Below, piece after piece: positions 38,840 through 48,779 of a stretch of DNA of 64,000 nucleotides. The stretch spans positions 186,001 to 250,000 of the forward strand of contig NZ_NXIE01000005.1 of assembly GCF_004116625.1 (NCBI RefSeq), written 5' to 3'. This DNA comes from Halarcobacter mediterraneus. Lineage in GTDB: Bacteria; Campylobacterota; Campylobacteria; Campylobacterales; Arcobacteraceae. Within the stretch, counting starts at the first letter, position 1, and each line of letters begins with the position of its first letter. The notes below the pieces were generated by a model. That model did no database searches. It was given only the letters and a program-made list of their open reading frames with translations, and had not been told where the DNA came from. Position numbers and translations under genes: made by a program.

Positions 38840-40588
38840 TTGTCATTAAAGAATATACCTTTTAGGGTAACAGTTTTATCACTGTTTATATTTTTGTCAT
38901 TGCTAATTATAACTTTTATGATTTATATACAAGCAACTTATGGCAAAGAATTTTCTCAAAGAGTGATGAATAATAATTTTAATTTAATTTCATCAAAAGT
39001 TAAAGATAATTTAAAGACTTTAGATAAAGTAAATGGCTTTGTTATCGATGCAATAAGCTCCTCTTTTTCTGATGTTCAATCTATTGAAGATATTGAAAAA
39101 GATAAAGACAAATATATAAAAATTTTAGTAAATATTTTAAAAAATAATGAAGAACTTTATGCTACATATTTTGCTTTTTCTGATGATAGCTTTTTTGAAA
39201 TAATTAATTTAGAAATAAATAAATCTTTAAGAGAGCAATACACTTTATCAAAAGAAGCAAGATGGCTTTTAGTTTACATTAATGGTAAAAATAAAAACAA
39301 AAGAGTTCTAAATGTATATAATGAAAAACTTAAATTAATAAAAAAAGAAGAAAAAGAAAATAGTTATTTAGCTACAAGTAGACCTTGGTATATTAAAGCT
39401 CAGAATCAAAGTAATATTTTGATTAAAAGTAAGCCTTATTCTTTTAAGCATATTGATTCAACAGGAATGACATATGCAAAAAGATATAATGAAAATGTAA
39501 CTTTTGCTTTAGATGTTTTATTAAATAATCTTAATAAAACAATTAATGGTTTAAACTCAATGAAAAGTATGAATAGTTTTCTTTTTGCAGAAGATAAAGA
39601 CTTGATTGGTTCTACTACAAAAGATACTACTTTGATTTCTCAAATAAAAAATTTGATTGATAAAAATAGTGTATTAAATAAAAAAGAACATATTTATAAA
39701 ATAAATTCAGAAAAATATATTATAAATTTTTCCCAATTAGAAGATGATATATATAAATATTTAATTACCGTAGTATCTTTTGATGATGTTATGGAACAAT
39801 ATTCTAAATATTTTAATTTAATAGTTGTTTTTACTATTTTACTTTTTTTATTTTTATTACCTCTTATTTGGTATTTTGCTTCAGTAATTGTAAAGCCTGT
39901 ATTGGAATTAAAACTTGAAAGTAAGAAAGTAAAAAATAGAAAATATTCAAAACTAAGAAAAGTAAAAAGTAGGGTTTTTGAAATTCAAGAATTGTCAAAT
40001 TCTATGTTAGAAATGGGACATTCGATTTTTGAATACCAAAATAAACTTGAACAAAAAGTAAAAGAAAGAACAAAAGAATTAAGAGAAAAAAATATTGAGT
40101 TAGAAAGATTATCTGTAACTGATAAACTAACAAATATTTATAATAGAATAAAACTTGATGAAGTTATACTTGAAGAACTAAATAGAGCAGATAGATATAA
40201 TGAAAAGTTTGGAATAATGATTATTGATGTAGATTATTTTAAACAAGTTAATGATACTTATGGACATCAAGTGGGAGATTCTACTTTAATAGAGATTTCA
40301 AAACTTTTACAAGGAAATATTAGAAAATCAGACACAGTAGGAAGATGGGGAGGAGAAGAGTTTGTTATAATCTGTCCTCATACTGATTTAAAAGGTCTAC
40401 ATGAATTAGCAAATCATATACGAGAAAAAATTGCAAAGCATAGCTTTCCTGTTATTGGAAATAAAACTGCAAGTTTTGGAATAACTATATATAAAGAGGA
40501 AGATAATTTAGAAAAACTTATAAATAGAGCGGATGAAGCTTTATATAAAGCAAAAGAGAATGGAAGAAATGCAGTAGAGAGTATATAA
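38840..40588 (+). CDS. Membrane diguanylate cyclase with Cache-type sensor
   Basis: The 582-residue protein has membrane segments near 11-30 and 322-345 with a Cache-like sensor between them (SSFSDVQSIEDIEKD, YLATSRPWYIKAQ). After a short HAMP-like linker and coiled coil comes a GGDEF domain with GGEEF at 504-508 (VGRWGGEEFVII) and an RxxD inhibition site five residues before it (RKSD). It should make cyclic di-GMP and be product-inhibited. TTG start with GGGAGAGGA before it. A terminator overlaps its stop. Confidence 0.94.
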   Translation: MSLKNIPFRVTVLSLFIFLSLLIITFMIYIQATYGKEFSQRVMNNNFNLISSKVKDNLKTLDKVNGFVIDAISSSFSDVQSIEDIEKDKDKYIKILVNILKNNEELYATYFAFSDDSFFEIINLEINKSLREQYTLSKEARWLLVYINGKNKNKRVLNVYNEKLKLIKKEEKENSYLATSRPWYIKAQNQSNILIKSKPYSFKHIDSTGMTYAKRYNENVTFALDVLLNNLNKTINGLNSMKSMNSFLFAEDKDLIGSTTKDTTLISQIKNLIDKNSVLNKKEHIYKINSEKYIINFSQLEDDIYKYLITVVSFDDVMEQYSKYFNLIVVFTILLFLFLLPLIWYFASVIVKPVLELKLESKKVKNRKYSKLRKVKSRVFEIQELSNSMLEMGHSIFEYQNKLEQKVKERTKELREKNIELERLSVTDKLTNIYNRIKLDEVILEELNRADRYNEKFGIMIIDVDYFKQVNDTYGHQVGDSTLIEISKLLQGNIRKSDTVGRWGGEEFVIICPHTDLKGLHELANHIREKIAKHSFPVIGNKTASFGITIYKEEDNLEKLINRADEALYKAKENGRNAVESI

Positions 40589-40599
40589 AACTCTTTTTC
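40576..40599 (+). terminator. Terminator at the diguanylate cyclase stop
   Basis: AGAGAGT (40576-40582) pairs with ACTCTTT (40590-40596) including one G-T pair, with a 7-base loop and a following T-rich run. It separates the cyclase from the leu promoter beginning three bases later. Confidence 0.6.
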
Positions 40600-40601
40600 T
40601 C

Positions 40602-40630
40602 TTGACAAATTTTTTTTAAATTACTATAAT
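40602..40630 (+). promoter_or_regulatory. Consensus sigma-70 promoter before the leu leader
   Basis: TTGACA (40602-40607), 17 bases, TATAAT (40625-40630): both hexamers perfect and ideal spacing. The predicted start is near 40637, about 19 bases before the leader ORF. Confidence 0.88.
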
Positions 40631-40655
40631 TTTACGATAATACAAAGGAGAGTAA

Positions 40656-40733
40656 ATGAAAATATTTGATTTTTATAAAAACCATTTCATAAAAAGTGTT
40701 AACACTCTTCTGCTTCTTAAAAACTTCCTCTAA
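40656..40733 (+). CDS. leuL: Putative leucine leader peptide upstream of leuA
   Basis: ATG at 40656 follows AAAGGAGAG at good spacing and opens 25 codons. Four consecutive Leu codons (CTT CTG CTT CTT, residues 18-21) and a final CTC give five Leu in the last eight residues. This is the layout of amino-acid-responsive leader peptides. GGAGAGT of the ribosome site (40647-40653) can pair with ACTCTTC over the Leu codons (40704-40710), and AGTGTTAACACT at 40695-40706 is a 12-bp palindrome. A T-rich tract lies at 40771-40783, but no strong GC-containing terminator stem was found, so the mechanism is open. The symbol is by analogy to E. coli. Confidence 0.7.
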   Translation: MKIFDFYKNHFIKSVNTLLLLKNFL

Positions 40734-40796
40734 TATATACATTTAGAACATAACAATTTCCAAAATTTAGTTTTTCTTTTTTTAAATAAAAAAAGA

Positions 40797-40802
40797 TATA
40801 AT
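40797..40802 (+). promoter_or_regulatory. Possible second promoter (-10) for leuA
   Basis: TATAAT follows a T-rich stretch (40764-40783), which is the usual promoter form in Campylobacterota. It would start a transcript near 40809, after the leader ORF, so part of leuA expression might escape leader control. Confidence 0.45.
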
Positions 40803-40828
40803 ATTGCATAATTCAAAAGGTACATACA

Positions 40829-42382
40829 ATGGATAAAAATAAAATTATAGTTTTTGATACTACATTAAGAGATGGTGAACAATCTCCTGGTTGTTCTATG
40901 AATACAGAAGAAAAGATTAAAGTTGCTTTACAATTAGAAAAATTAGGTGTAGACGTTATTGAAGCAGGCTTTGCAGCAGCAAGTCCTGGAGATTTTGATG
41001 CAGTTAGTAGAATTGCAGAACAAGTTAAAAATTCTTCAATCTGTTCTTTAAGTAGGGCAATTGAGAATGATATTAAACAAGCTGGATTAGCTGTAGAAAA
41101 AGCGCCATTACATAGAATTCATACCTTTATTGCTACTTCACCAATTCATATGAAATATAAGTTAAAAATGAGTGAAGACGAGGTTATTAAAAGAGCAGTT
41201 CATGCAGTAGAATATGCAAGAACATTTGTTGATGATGTGGAGTTTTCTTTAGAAGATGCAGGGAGAAGTGAAATACCTTTTATGAAAGAAGTTATGGATG
41301 CAGTAATTGCAGCAGGAGCTTCTACGATTAACTTACCAGATACGGTTGGATATAGATTACCAACAGAATTAGGAGCTATGGTAAAAGAGTTATCAGATTT
41401 TGCAGGTAATAGAGCTAGAATCTCTGTTCATAATCATAATGACTTAGGATTAGCAACTGCAAATACTTTAGCAGCAGTTACAAATGGTGCTAGACAAATT
41501 GAAGTAACAATTAATGGTTTAGGTGAGAGAGCAGGGAACTCTGCTTTAGAAGAAGCTGTAATGGCTATAAAAACTAGAAAAGATGCTTTTGGTGATTTAT
41601 ACACAAGTATTAATACAAAAGAAATTTATGCAACATCAAGATTAGTTGCAACTATTACTGGTGTTGAACCACAACAAAACAAATCAATTGTAGGGAAAAA
41701 TGCCTTTGCCCATGAAAGTGGAATTCATCAAGATGGAGTATTAAAACATCAAGAAACATATGAAATTATGAAACCTGAAGATGTAGGAGTTATTAAAGAC
41801 TCTACTTTAATTTTAGGTAAACACTCTGGAAGAGCAGCATTTAGAGATAAAATTAATCAATTAGGTTTTGATAAAATTACTGATGAAGAATTAAATTCAG
41901 CCTTTGAAAAATTTAAAGTTTTAGCTGATAAGAAAAAAGAAGTAACTGATGATGATGTAAGAATGTTAATTACAGATGAATCGTTAAATCACGATAAAAC
42001 TTATGAGTTAGTTGGTTTACAAATCTCTGACTGTTCAAATGGTTTACCAACAGCAGCGGTATCGATTAAATATAATGATGAAATAATAAGTGATGCAAAT
42101 ATTGGAAATGGAACAATGGATGCAATCTTTAAAACAATTGATAGATTAACGGGAATAAGTGGAGATCTTCAAAGTTATAATGTAACTTCAGTTACTGAAG
42201 GAAAAGATGCTTTAGCAAAAGTTACGACAAGGGTAGTTTTTGATGAACAAACACCTTCTTTTGTAGGGCATGGATTAAGTGTTGATACTATGCTTGCAAC
42301 AGCAAAAGCTTATTTAGGTTCTGTAAACTCTTTTCTTTCTCAAAAAGAAAGACTTTCTAAAAGAACTGAACACCAAGTTTAA
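40829..42382 (+). CDS. leuA: 2-isopropylmalate synthase
   Basis: LeuA makes 2-isopropylmalate from 2-ketoisovalerate and acetyl-CoA, the first step of leucine synthesis. The 517-residue protein has [28 protein letters not shown], the metal site [33 protein letters not shown] and a C-terminal leucine-binding regulatory domain (from about residue 385). It is preceded by a leader ORF rich in Leu codons and followed by a strong terminator, so it is transcribed alone, without leuBCD. Confidence 0.97.
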   Translation: MDKNKIIVFDTTLRDGEQSPGCSMNTEEKIKVALQLEKLGVDVIEAGFAAASPGDFDAVSRIAEQVKNSSICSLSRAIENDIKQAGLAVEKAPLHRIHTFIATSPIHMKYKLKMSEDEVIKRAVHAVEYARTFVDDVEFSLEDAGRSEIPFMKEVMDAVIAAGASTINLPDTVGYRLPTELGAMVKELSDFAGNRARISVHNHNDLGLATANTLAAVTNGARQIEVTINGLGERAGNSALEEAVMAIKTRKDAFGDLYTSINTKEIYATSRLVATITGVEPQQNKSIVGKNAFAHESGIHQDGVLKHQETYEIMKPEDVGVIKDSTLILGKHSGRAAFRDKINQLGFDKITDEELNSAFEKFKVLADKKKEVTDDDVRMLITDESLNHDKTYELVGLQISDCSNGLPTAAVSIKYNDEIISDANIGNGTMDAIFKTIDRLTGISGDLQSYNVTSVTEGKDALAKVTTRVVFDEQTPSFVGHGLSVDTMLATAKAYLGSVNSFLSQKERLSKRTEHQV

Positions 42383-42385
42383 TTA

Positions 42386-42415
42386 AAATATAAAGCAGTT
42401 TACTGCTTTATATTT
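42386..42415 (+). terminator. leuA terminator
   Basis: A perfect 13-bp stem, AAATATAAAGCAG (42386-42398) and CTGCTTTATATTT (42403-42415), with a TTTA tetraloop. Confidence 0.85.
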
Positions 42416-42516
42416 ACTCTTTTATAATAATTATTAATATAAATAATCACTAACTTCATCTCTTTAAAAAAAACTATTTGTTATAATCAATATTACTTTC
42501 AAATATAAGGATATTA

Positions 42517-44118
42517 ATGTTAACAATTATTGTAACTACACTATTTTTAGCTTTAGTTATAAATATACTACTAAAAAAAATTCATTTACCTACAATTATA
42601 GGATATATTTTTACTGGTACTGTTATTGCATATACATTTAATTTGCATGATGCTGTAAATAATCATACATTAAAAGAGATTGCAGAGTTTGGTGTTGTTT
42701 TTTTAATGTTTACAATAGGTTTAGAGTTTTCTTTAGAACATTTAAAAAAGATGAAAAATGAAGTTTTTGTTGCAGGAACATTACAGATTTCAATTACCGC
42801 AATAATAGTTTTTTTAATAAGTTATTATATTCTTGATATTGAAAAGAATATTTCATTTATTTTATCTTTAGCAATTGCCTTATCTTCAACAGCCATTGTT
42901 TTAAAGACTTTTAATGAAACAAATGAAATAAGTAAAAGATATGGACAAAGAAGTTTAGGGATTTTAATTATGCAAGATATTGCTGTTATTCCTATTCTTT
43001 TAACAATTGGTTTTATGAGTACTTCTTCAGAAAGTAGTATTTCAGATGTTTTACTTGAGATGTTATTTCATGCTTTGATTTTATTAGTGCTAATGGTAAT
43101 TATAGGAAAGTATTTGTTAGAGCCATTTTTTAGAGCAATTACAAAAACAAATTCTGATGAACTTTTTGTAGGTTCTATACTCTTTCTAGCAATTGGAGCT
43201 TCACTTTTGGCTCATAAATTAGGTTTTTCTTATTCTTTAGGAGCTTTTATTGCAGGTATGCTTATTGCAGAAACAAGATATAAACATCAAGCTGAAGCAG
43301 ATTTAGTTCCTTTTAGAGATTTATTATTAGGAATTTTCTTTGTAACTGTAGGAATGCAATTAAAATTTGATATTATCTTTTCTTATATACATATAATTTT
43401 AGCACTTTTATTTTCTGTGATGATTTTAAAGTTTATAGTTATTTATGTGGTAATAAGATTTAATGAGAATAAAAGAGTTAGTCTTAAAACAGCACTTTCT
43501 TTAGTTCAAATTGGAGAATTCTCTTTAGCTTTATTGGAACTTGCAAGAACAGGAGGATTAGTACCCTCTCCATATGGTCAAATTATGATTGTAACAATTG
43601 TTTTATCAATGATAATTACACCCATAATTTTAAAAAATCTTACAACAATTACTGATTTCTTTATTAAAAGTGTTGAACCTGTTATTGAGCAAGAACTTAA
43701 ATCAACAGAATTAAGTAATCATACAATAATTTTAGGATTAGGTGAATTTGGAAGAAGTATTGCTGATGAACTTACAGTTAATTCTGAACCTTATATTGCA
43801 ATTGAAAATAATATTGAAAGCTTCTATAGGTCTTTGAAAAGTGGTTATCATGTAGTTTTTGGTAATGCAACAAATAAGGATTTGTTAAAAAGTGTAAATT
43901 TAAGAGAAGCAAAATATGTGATTATTGCAATAGATAATCCACAAAAACTCTACCAAGTATGCGATACCATACAACAAGTTATTTCTACTGATAAAATTAT
44001 TGTAAAAATTCATACAAAAAAAGAGGCCGAAATAATTAGTGATTTTAATATTTCTAATATTTTTGTTGAAAATCTTATAACAAGTCATAAGATTAAAGAT
44101 TTAATTATAAAAAAATAG
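42517..44118 (+). CDS. Kef-type cation/proton antiporter with TrkA-N domain
   Basis: The 533-residue CPA2-family transporter has about 12 hydrophobic segments (residues 1-380) and a cytoplasmic nucleotide-binding domain starting at HTIILGLGEFGRSIADEL. Characteristic membrane parts are LPTIIGYIFTGTVIAY, EFGVVFLMFTIGLEFSLEHL and LSLAIALSSTAIVLK. It probably exports potassium or another monovalent cation in exchange for protons, controlled by NAD(H) or a related ligand at the TrkA-N site. It heads a cluster of ion-transport and ligand-sensing proteins. Confidence 0.9.
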   Translation: MLTIIVTTLFLALVINILLKKIHLPTIIGYIFTGTVIAYTFNLHDAVNNHTLKEIAEFGVVFLMFTIGLEFSLEHLKKMKNEVFVAGTLQISITAIIVFLISYYILDIEKNISFILSLAIALSSTAIVLKTFNETNEISKRYGQRSLGILIMQDIAVIPILLTIGFMSTSSESSISDVLLEMLFHALILLVLMVIIGKYLLEPFFRAITKTNSDELFVGSILFLAIGASLLAHKLGFSYSLGAFIAGMLIAETRYKHQAEADLVPFRDLLLGIFFVTVGMQLKFDIIFSYIHIILALLFSVMILKFIVIYVVIRFNENKRVSLKTALSLVQIGEFSLALLELARTGGLVPSPYGQIMIVTIVLSMIITPIILKNLTTITDFFIKSVEPVIEQELKSTELSNHTIILGLGEFGRSIADELTVNSEPYIAIENNIESFYRSLKSGYHVVFGNATNKDLLKSVNLREAKYVIIAIDNPQKLYQVCDTIQQVISTDKIIVKIHTKKEAEIISDFNISNIFVENLITSHKIKDLIIKK

Positions 44119-44127
44119 GAGTATACT

Positions 44128-44961
44128 ATGCAAAAAACTTCAATATTAGTAGCAACAGATTTTTCTAATAATTGTGATAAAGTACTTAATAAAGTTCTTA
44201 CTTTTGCACAAAATAAGGATTTGGAACTAAATCTTATACATGTAGTAGAAGATAGTATTTTTAATTTTCAAGATAATTCAGAGAAAATAAAATATAATTG
44301 TATTAAGTTTTTAAAAGAAAATTTTCCTCAAATAAATGAAAAAAATTTTTATTTTAGAGTAGGTTGTATTGAAAAAGAAATTGCAAGATTATCACAAGAT
44401 TTAAATTGTTCTTTAATTGTAATTGGGAATAGTGGTGAAAATTTTAGTTTTGAAAAATTGATTATGGGAAGTACAACCAAAAAAATTATTCGCTCTTTAG
44501 ATATTCCTACTTTAGTAATTAAAAATACTAAAATAATTGATTATAAATATATTTTAGTTCCAACTGATTTTAGTGAAGATTCAAAAAAAGCAGTTGAAAA
44601 TACTTTTGAAATTTTCCCTGATTCAAAAATCAATTTATTGCATGTGTATAGTGTACCTTTTGAAAGTCGTTTAAATATGTATGGAATTGATAAAGAACAT
44701 GCAAAAAAATATGTATCAAATATAGCAAAAGATAATTTAGAAAATGGAAATAAATTTATTAAAACATTTAAAGATATAGATAATAAACTGTCTTTAACTA
44801 TAGAGAATGATGTTTTAACATCTGAATATTTTAGAGACAATAGTAGTCATTGGTTAGATGGCATAGATTTAATTGCTCTGCATACAACAGGAAATATAAG
44901 TTTCTTTACTTTTGAAATGTTAGATAAATCACAAAAAGATGTTTTAATATTTAAAAAATAA
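44128..44961 (+). CDS. Tandem universal stress protein
   Basis: The 277-residue protein contains two Usp domains. The first (1-130) starts SILVATDFSNNCDKVLNK and has an ATP-type G-rich motif IVIGNSGENFSFEKLIMGSTT. The second (140-277) starts YILVPTDFSEDSKKAVEN and lacks a clear G-rich loop, so perhaps only the first binds nucleotide. Usp proteins are often encoded beside ion transporters and regulate them. It lies 9 bp behind the Kef-type antiporter. Confidence 0.88.
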   Translation: MQKTSILVATDFSNNCDKVLNKVLTFAQNKDLELNLIHVVEDSIFNFQDNSEKIKYNCIKFLKENFPQINEKNFYFRVGCIEKEIARLSQDLNCSLIVIGNSGENFSFEKLIMGSTTKKIIRSLDIPTLVIKNTKIIDYKYILVPTDFSEDSKKAVENTFEIFPDSKINLLHVYSVPFESRLNMYGIDKEHAKKYVSNIAKDNLENGNKFIKTFKDIDNKLSLTIENDVLTSEYFRDNSSHWLDGIDLIALHTTGNISFFTFEMLDKSQKDVLIFKK

Positions 44962-44969
44962 GGATTATT

Positions 44970-45323
44970 ATGAGATTTGTAACTTTACTTGTAATTACTT
45001 CTAGTGAGAATGAAGATAAGGTAAAAAAAATTGCTAAAAATGCTGGGGCTGGCGGTGCTACTGTTATTCAAGGAAGAGGTACAAGTTCTGATTCAGAAAA
45101 GAAGAGTTTTTTTTCCTTAACTTATGAAGGGAATCAGGTAATTATTGTATATGTTCTTGAAGAAAAACTTTCAAGAACAATTTTAAAAGAGTTTCATATG
45201 TACATTGAAAATAAAAAAATAGAAGCTTTAGCTTTTACACTACCTATTTCTCATTTAGTAGGATTAGATAGAAGTTTATTAAAAAAATTTGAAAATTCAA
45301 TAAAAACAAATGATGATTTGTAA
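44970..45323 (+). CDS. PII-like signalling protein
   Basis: The 117-residue protein has the PII-like ferredoxin fold pattern: LLVITSSENEDKVKKIAKNAGAGGATVIQGRGTS, then a short loop in place of the long T-loop and VIIVYVLEEKLSRTILKEF. There is no uridylylation Tyr and no classical GlnB/GlnK signature, so it is probably a carbon-, nucleotide- or ion-responsive PII-like protein rather than a nitrogen regulator. The same type of sequence is fused to the end of the DUF1538 protein at 48780-50822, so both should serve the same transporter family. Confidence 0.8.
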   Translation: MRFVTLLVITSSENEDKVKKIAKNAGAGGATVIQGRGTSSDSEKKSFFSLTYEGNQVIIVYVLEEKLSRTILKEFHMYIENKKIEALAFTLPISHLVGLDRSLLKKFENSIKTNDDL

Positions 45324-45337
45324 ATTAAGGATAGATA

Positions 45338-45724
45338 ATGCTTGTTGAAGAGATTATGCAAAAAAATGTTATTTTAGTAAAACCTTATGCTACCTTAAAA
45401 GAAGCTTTACAGCTTATGAAAGAAACAAAATTAAAATGTTTAATTGTAGATAAAAACTCTTCAAGTGATGCTTATGGAATAATTACCAATACTCAAATAT
45501 TAAAAGCAATTCTTGCAGAAGATGGGGATATTGACCTATTAAATGTTTATGACATTTATAAAAAACCAGCATTTAGTGTATCTTCTAAAATTGATGTTAA
45601 ATATGCTGCTAGAACAATGATTGAACATAATATAAAAAGAGTTACTGTTACTGATAATAACCAACTATTAGGAGTATTATCAATAACAGACTTGACGGAA
45701 TATTTACTTTCTTTGGTAGATTAA
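45338..45724 (+). CDS. CBS-domain pair protein
   Basis: The 128-residue protein is one Bateman module: VEEIMQKNVILVKPYATLKEAL with KCLIVDKNSSSDAYGIITN, then SVSSKIDVKYAARTMIEHNIKRVTVTDNNQLLGVLSITDL. CBS pairs bind adenosine ligands such as AMP, ATP or cyclic di-AMP and gate transporters. It is encoded between the PII-like protein and the first DUF1538 protein with 1-bp spacing to the latter, so the three are cotranscribed. Confidence 0.9.
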   Translation: MLVEEIMQKNVILVKPYATLKEALQLMKETKLKCLIVDKNSSSDAYGIITNTQILKAILAEDGDIDLLNVYDIYKKPAFSVSSKIDVKYAARTMIEHNIKRVTVTDNNQLLGVLSITDLTEYLLSLVD

Positions 45725-45725
45725 T

Positions 45726-47216
45726 ATGCATGAATTGTTAAAGCAATTTAAATATACTTTTATTGAATCAGCAATAAATTTGATACCTATTTTAATTATT
45801 ATTATAGGCTTTCAAGTTTTGGTCTTCCAATCTATTCCTGATGATATTATAACTATTTCTATTGGCTTTTTAGTTGTAGTTATTGGGGTTACTTTCTTTT
45901 TAATGGGATTAGAAATAGGAATTTTCCCACTAGGAAATAGTTTATCTTCTGAGTTTTTAGAAAGAAACTCTCAATTTTGGTTTGCTATTTTTGGTTTTTG
46001 TTTAGGTTTTGGAGCTTCCATTGCAGAACCTGCAATAATTGCAGTTGCCTCACAAGCAGGAGAGATAACTAATGGTGCATTAAATCCTTTAACTCTAAGA
46101 ATTATTATTGCTTTTAGTGTTGGTTTTATTACTGCTTTTGGTATTTTGAGGACAATTCTAGGCTGGTCTATCAGTAAAATTATTGTAGGTGGATATTTAT
46201 TAGTTTTAATAATCACATATTTTACTCCTCCTTCAATTATTGGCTTAGCCTATGATTCAGGTGGAGTTGCTACAAATGTTGCTACAGTTCCATTAATTGT
46301 TGCTTTAGGAATAGGAATTGCTTCTGCTTTACAAGGAAGAAGTGTTCTTAAAGATGGTTTTGGTTTTGTTGCTTTAGCTGCGATTACTCCTATGATTAGT
46401 ATTCAAATTTATGGAATAATTGTTTTAGGAAGTGATTTTGGATTAAATAATTTAGAACAAGTAATAGAAGTAGTAGATGATGAAGCTCATTATGAAGCTG
46501 GATTTACTGTTTTCCAAGTTTTAGCAGATTTATTTAAAACTTTTTTAAATCTTATTCCTATAATTATAACAATTTTGTTTTTTCAATATTTTATTATAAA
46601 AAAGCCTTTATCTAATATATCAGGGGTAGTTTTTGGATTTTTATTTTTAGTTATAGGTTTATATGGTTTTATTGTTGGAATTAAACTTGGATTGTTTCCT
46701 ATTGGAGAATCTATTGCACAAAGTCTTATAAATATGAATAATGTATTATATATATATTTATTTGCTTTTTTAATTGGATTTGGAACAACAATGGCTGAAC
46801 CAGCTTTAATAGCAATTATAAAACAAGCTGATAAAATGTCAACTACAAGATTAAATGTGATAATTATTAGATTATTGGTTGCTTTGGGAGTTGGACTTGG
46901 AATATTAGTTGGTGCATATAAAATAGTAAATGGATATAATATTTGGTTTTTAATTACATTTTTATATAGTATTGTTGTTTTTTTAACAATTTTTGCTCCT
47001 AAAAATATGGTAGCTTTTGCTTTTGATTTAGGAGGTGTAACTACTTCTGAAATTACAGTTCCCATCGTAACTGCATTTGGATTATTTTTAGCAACAAATA
47101 TAGAAGGAAGGAGTCCGTTACTTGACGGTTTTGGTTTAATTGCTTTTGCATCTATTTTTCCAATGATAACTGTTTTATTATATAGTATTATTAATGATAA
47201 ACTTATGGTAAAATAA
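45726..47216 (+). CDS. DUF1538 membrane protein
   Basis: The 496-residue protein is highly hydrophobic with about 12-14 segments and an internal duplication. Repeat pairs include LEIGIFPLGNSLSSEF with IKLGLFPIGESIAQSL, GFGASIAEPAIIAVASQAG with GFGTTMAEPALIAIIKQAD, and DSGGVATNVATVPLIVALG with DLGGVTTSEITVPIVTAFG. These are the hallmarks of DUF1538 (PF07556) proteins, presumed transporters of unknown substrate. The neighbours (CBS, PII-like, two cation antiporters) suggest an inorganic ion as substrate. Confidence 0.88.
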   Translation: MHELLKQFKYTFIESAINLIPILIIIIGFQVLVFQSIPDDIITISIGFLVVVIGVTFFLMGLEIGIFPLGNSLSSEFLERNSQFWFAIFGFCLGFGASIAEPAIIAVASQAGEITNGALNPLTLRIIIAFSVGFITAFGILRTILGWSISKIIVGGYLLVLIITYFTPPSIIGLAYDSGGVATNVATVPLIVALGIGIASALQGRSVLKDGFGFVALAAITPMISIQIYGIIVLGSDFGLNNLEQVIEVVDDEAHYEAGFTVFQVLADLFKTFLNLIPIIITILFFQYFIIKKPLSNISGVVFGFLFLVIGLYGFIVGIKLGLFPIGESIAQSLINMNNVLYIYLFAFLIGFGTTMAEPALIAIIKQADKMSTTRLNVIIIRLLVALGVGLGILVGAYKIVNGYNIWFLITFLYSIVVFLTIFAPKNMVAFAFDLGGVTTSEITVPIVTAFGLFLATNIEGRSPLLDGFGLIAFASIFPMITVLLYSIINDKLMVK

Positions 47217-47219
47217 AAA

Positions 47220-48665
47220 ATGAATGATTTAGAAATTTATTTATTAGTAATAGCATTTTTAATGCTTTTAAGTGTACTATCTAGCAAATTATCAGATAAG
47301 TTTGGAATACCTGTTTTATTTATTTTTTTAGGTCTTGGTATGATTGCAGGTTCAGAAGGTATTCTTGGAATATACTTTGATAATGCAGTATTAGCTCAAG
47401 CTGTAGGAACAATTGCTTTAATTTATATACTTTTTGGTGGTGGACTTGATACTCAATGGAGAGTTATTAAACCTGTTTTAAAAGATGGTTTAATTCTAGC
47501 TACAGTAGGAGTTTTTTTAACTGCTTTATTTGTAGCAATTTGTGTTCATTATGTTTTAGGATTTGATTTTTTAGAATCTTTATTATTAGGTGCTATTGTC
47601 TCTTCTACAGACGCTGCTGCAGTTTTTGCAATACTTCGTGCAAAAGGTATTTCTTTGAAAAAAGGATTATCTCCATTATTGGAATTAGAATCTGGAAGTA
47701 ATGATCCTATGGCTATTTTTTTAACTGTTGCCATTTTACAAATTATTTTATTACCTCAAAGTAGTTCTTTTACTGATTTGATTTTGTATTTTTTCTTACA
47801 ATTTTTTGTTGGGATATTTTTAGGAGTAGTTTTTGGTATATTATTGCCCAAAATTCTAAATAAAATTAATTTTACTTTTTATGGTCTTTATCCTGTTTTT
47901 ACAATTGCTTGGGTGATGTTTCTTTTTGGTATTGTGACACTTTTAGGAGGAAATGGGTTCTTGTCTGTATATATTGCTGGAGTTTTTGCAAATAAAAAAG
48001 AGTTTGTTCACAAGAAGAATTTAATAGGGTTTCATGATGGCTTATCATGGATTATGCAAATATCAGTATTTTTAACACTAGGGCTTTTAGTATTCCCTTC
48101 AGAATTACCAGATGTAGCTTGGCATGGTTTTTTAATTGCTCTTTGGCTTATTTTTATAGCAAGACCTAGTGGAATATTTTTGAGTTTAATATTTAGTAAG
48201 TTTTCTACAAAGGAAAAAACTTTTATATCTTGGGTTGGTTTAAGAGGTGCTGTTCCAATTGTTCTTGCAACATATCCTTTTATAGAAGGTTTAGAAAATG
48301 CTTCTTTAATATTTAATACTGTTTTTTTCATTGTATTATTGTCTATTTTACTTCAAGGAACAACTCTTCCTTTCGTGGCAAAACTTTTAAATTTAGAAGA
48401 GAAGATAGAAGAAAAGAAAGTAGAAGCTTCTCCTTTATTTTATCAAACATTAAAGCAATTTTATATTGATGATGATTCTAAAGTAATTGGTGCAAATATT
48501 GCAGAATTACAATTACCTTCAAATTTTTTAGTTTTATTAATTAAAAGAAATGATGAATATATTTTGCCTACAGGAGCAACAATATTCGAAAAAGATGATT
48601 TATTGTTAATACAGTGTGATAAACCACAAAGATATAAAAGAATTATTAAACATATTTTTAAATAA
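47220..48665 (+). CDS. CvrA/NhaP2-type potassium/proton antiporter
   Basis: The 481-residue CPA1 protein has about 12 membrane segments with LGLGMIAGSEGI, GAIVSSTDAAAVFAIL (the conserved acidic/STDAA motif), LELESGSNDPMAIFL and WVGLRGAVPIVLAT. The last ~75 residues form a TrkA-C type domain (IAELQLPSNFLVLLIKR, DDLLLIQCDKPQRYKRII). This matches the NhaP2/CvrA potassium/proton antiporters with ligand-gated C-terminus. It follows the DUF1538 gene after 3 bp. Confidence 0.9.
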   Translation: MNDLEIYLLVIAFLMLLSVLSSKLSDKFGIPVLFIFLGLGMIAGSEGILGIYFDNAVLAQAVGTIALIYILFGGGLDTQWRVIKPVLKDGLILATVGVFLTALFVAICVHYVLGFDFLESLLLGAIVSSTDAAAVFAILRAKGISLKKGLSPLLELESGSNDPMAIFLTVAILQIILLPQSSSFTDLILYFFLQFFVGIFLGVVFGILLPKILNKINFTFYGLYPVFTIAWVMFLFGIVTLLGGNGFLSVYIAGVFANKKEFVHKKNLIGFHDGLSWIMQISVFLTLGLLVFPSELPDVAWHGFLIALWLIFIARPSGIFLSLIFSKFSTKEKTFISWVGLRGAVPIVLATYPFIEGLENASLIFNTVFFIVLLSILLQGTTLPFVAKLLNLEEKIEEKKVEASPLFYQTLKQFYIDDDSKVIGANIAELQLPSNFLVLLIKRNDEYILPTGATIFEKDDLLLIQCDKPQRYKRIIKHIFK

Positions 48666-48779
48666 TTGTAAAAAAATAGTCATAAATTCATTTTAGTAGC
48701 AATTATAAAATAAATTGATAAAATGTTGCTTAGTATGTTGGTTAGTTGCATATAATATTATGATGGAGAGTAATTTTTA

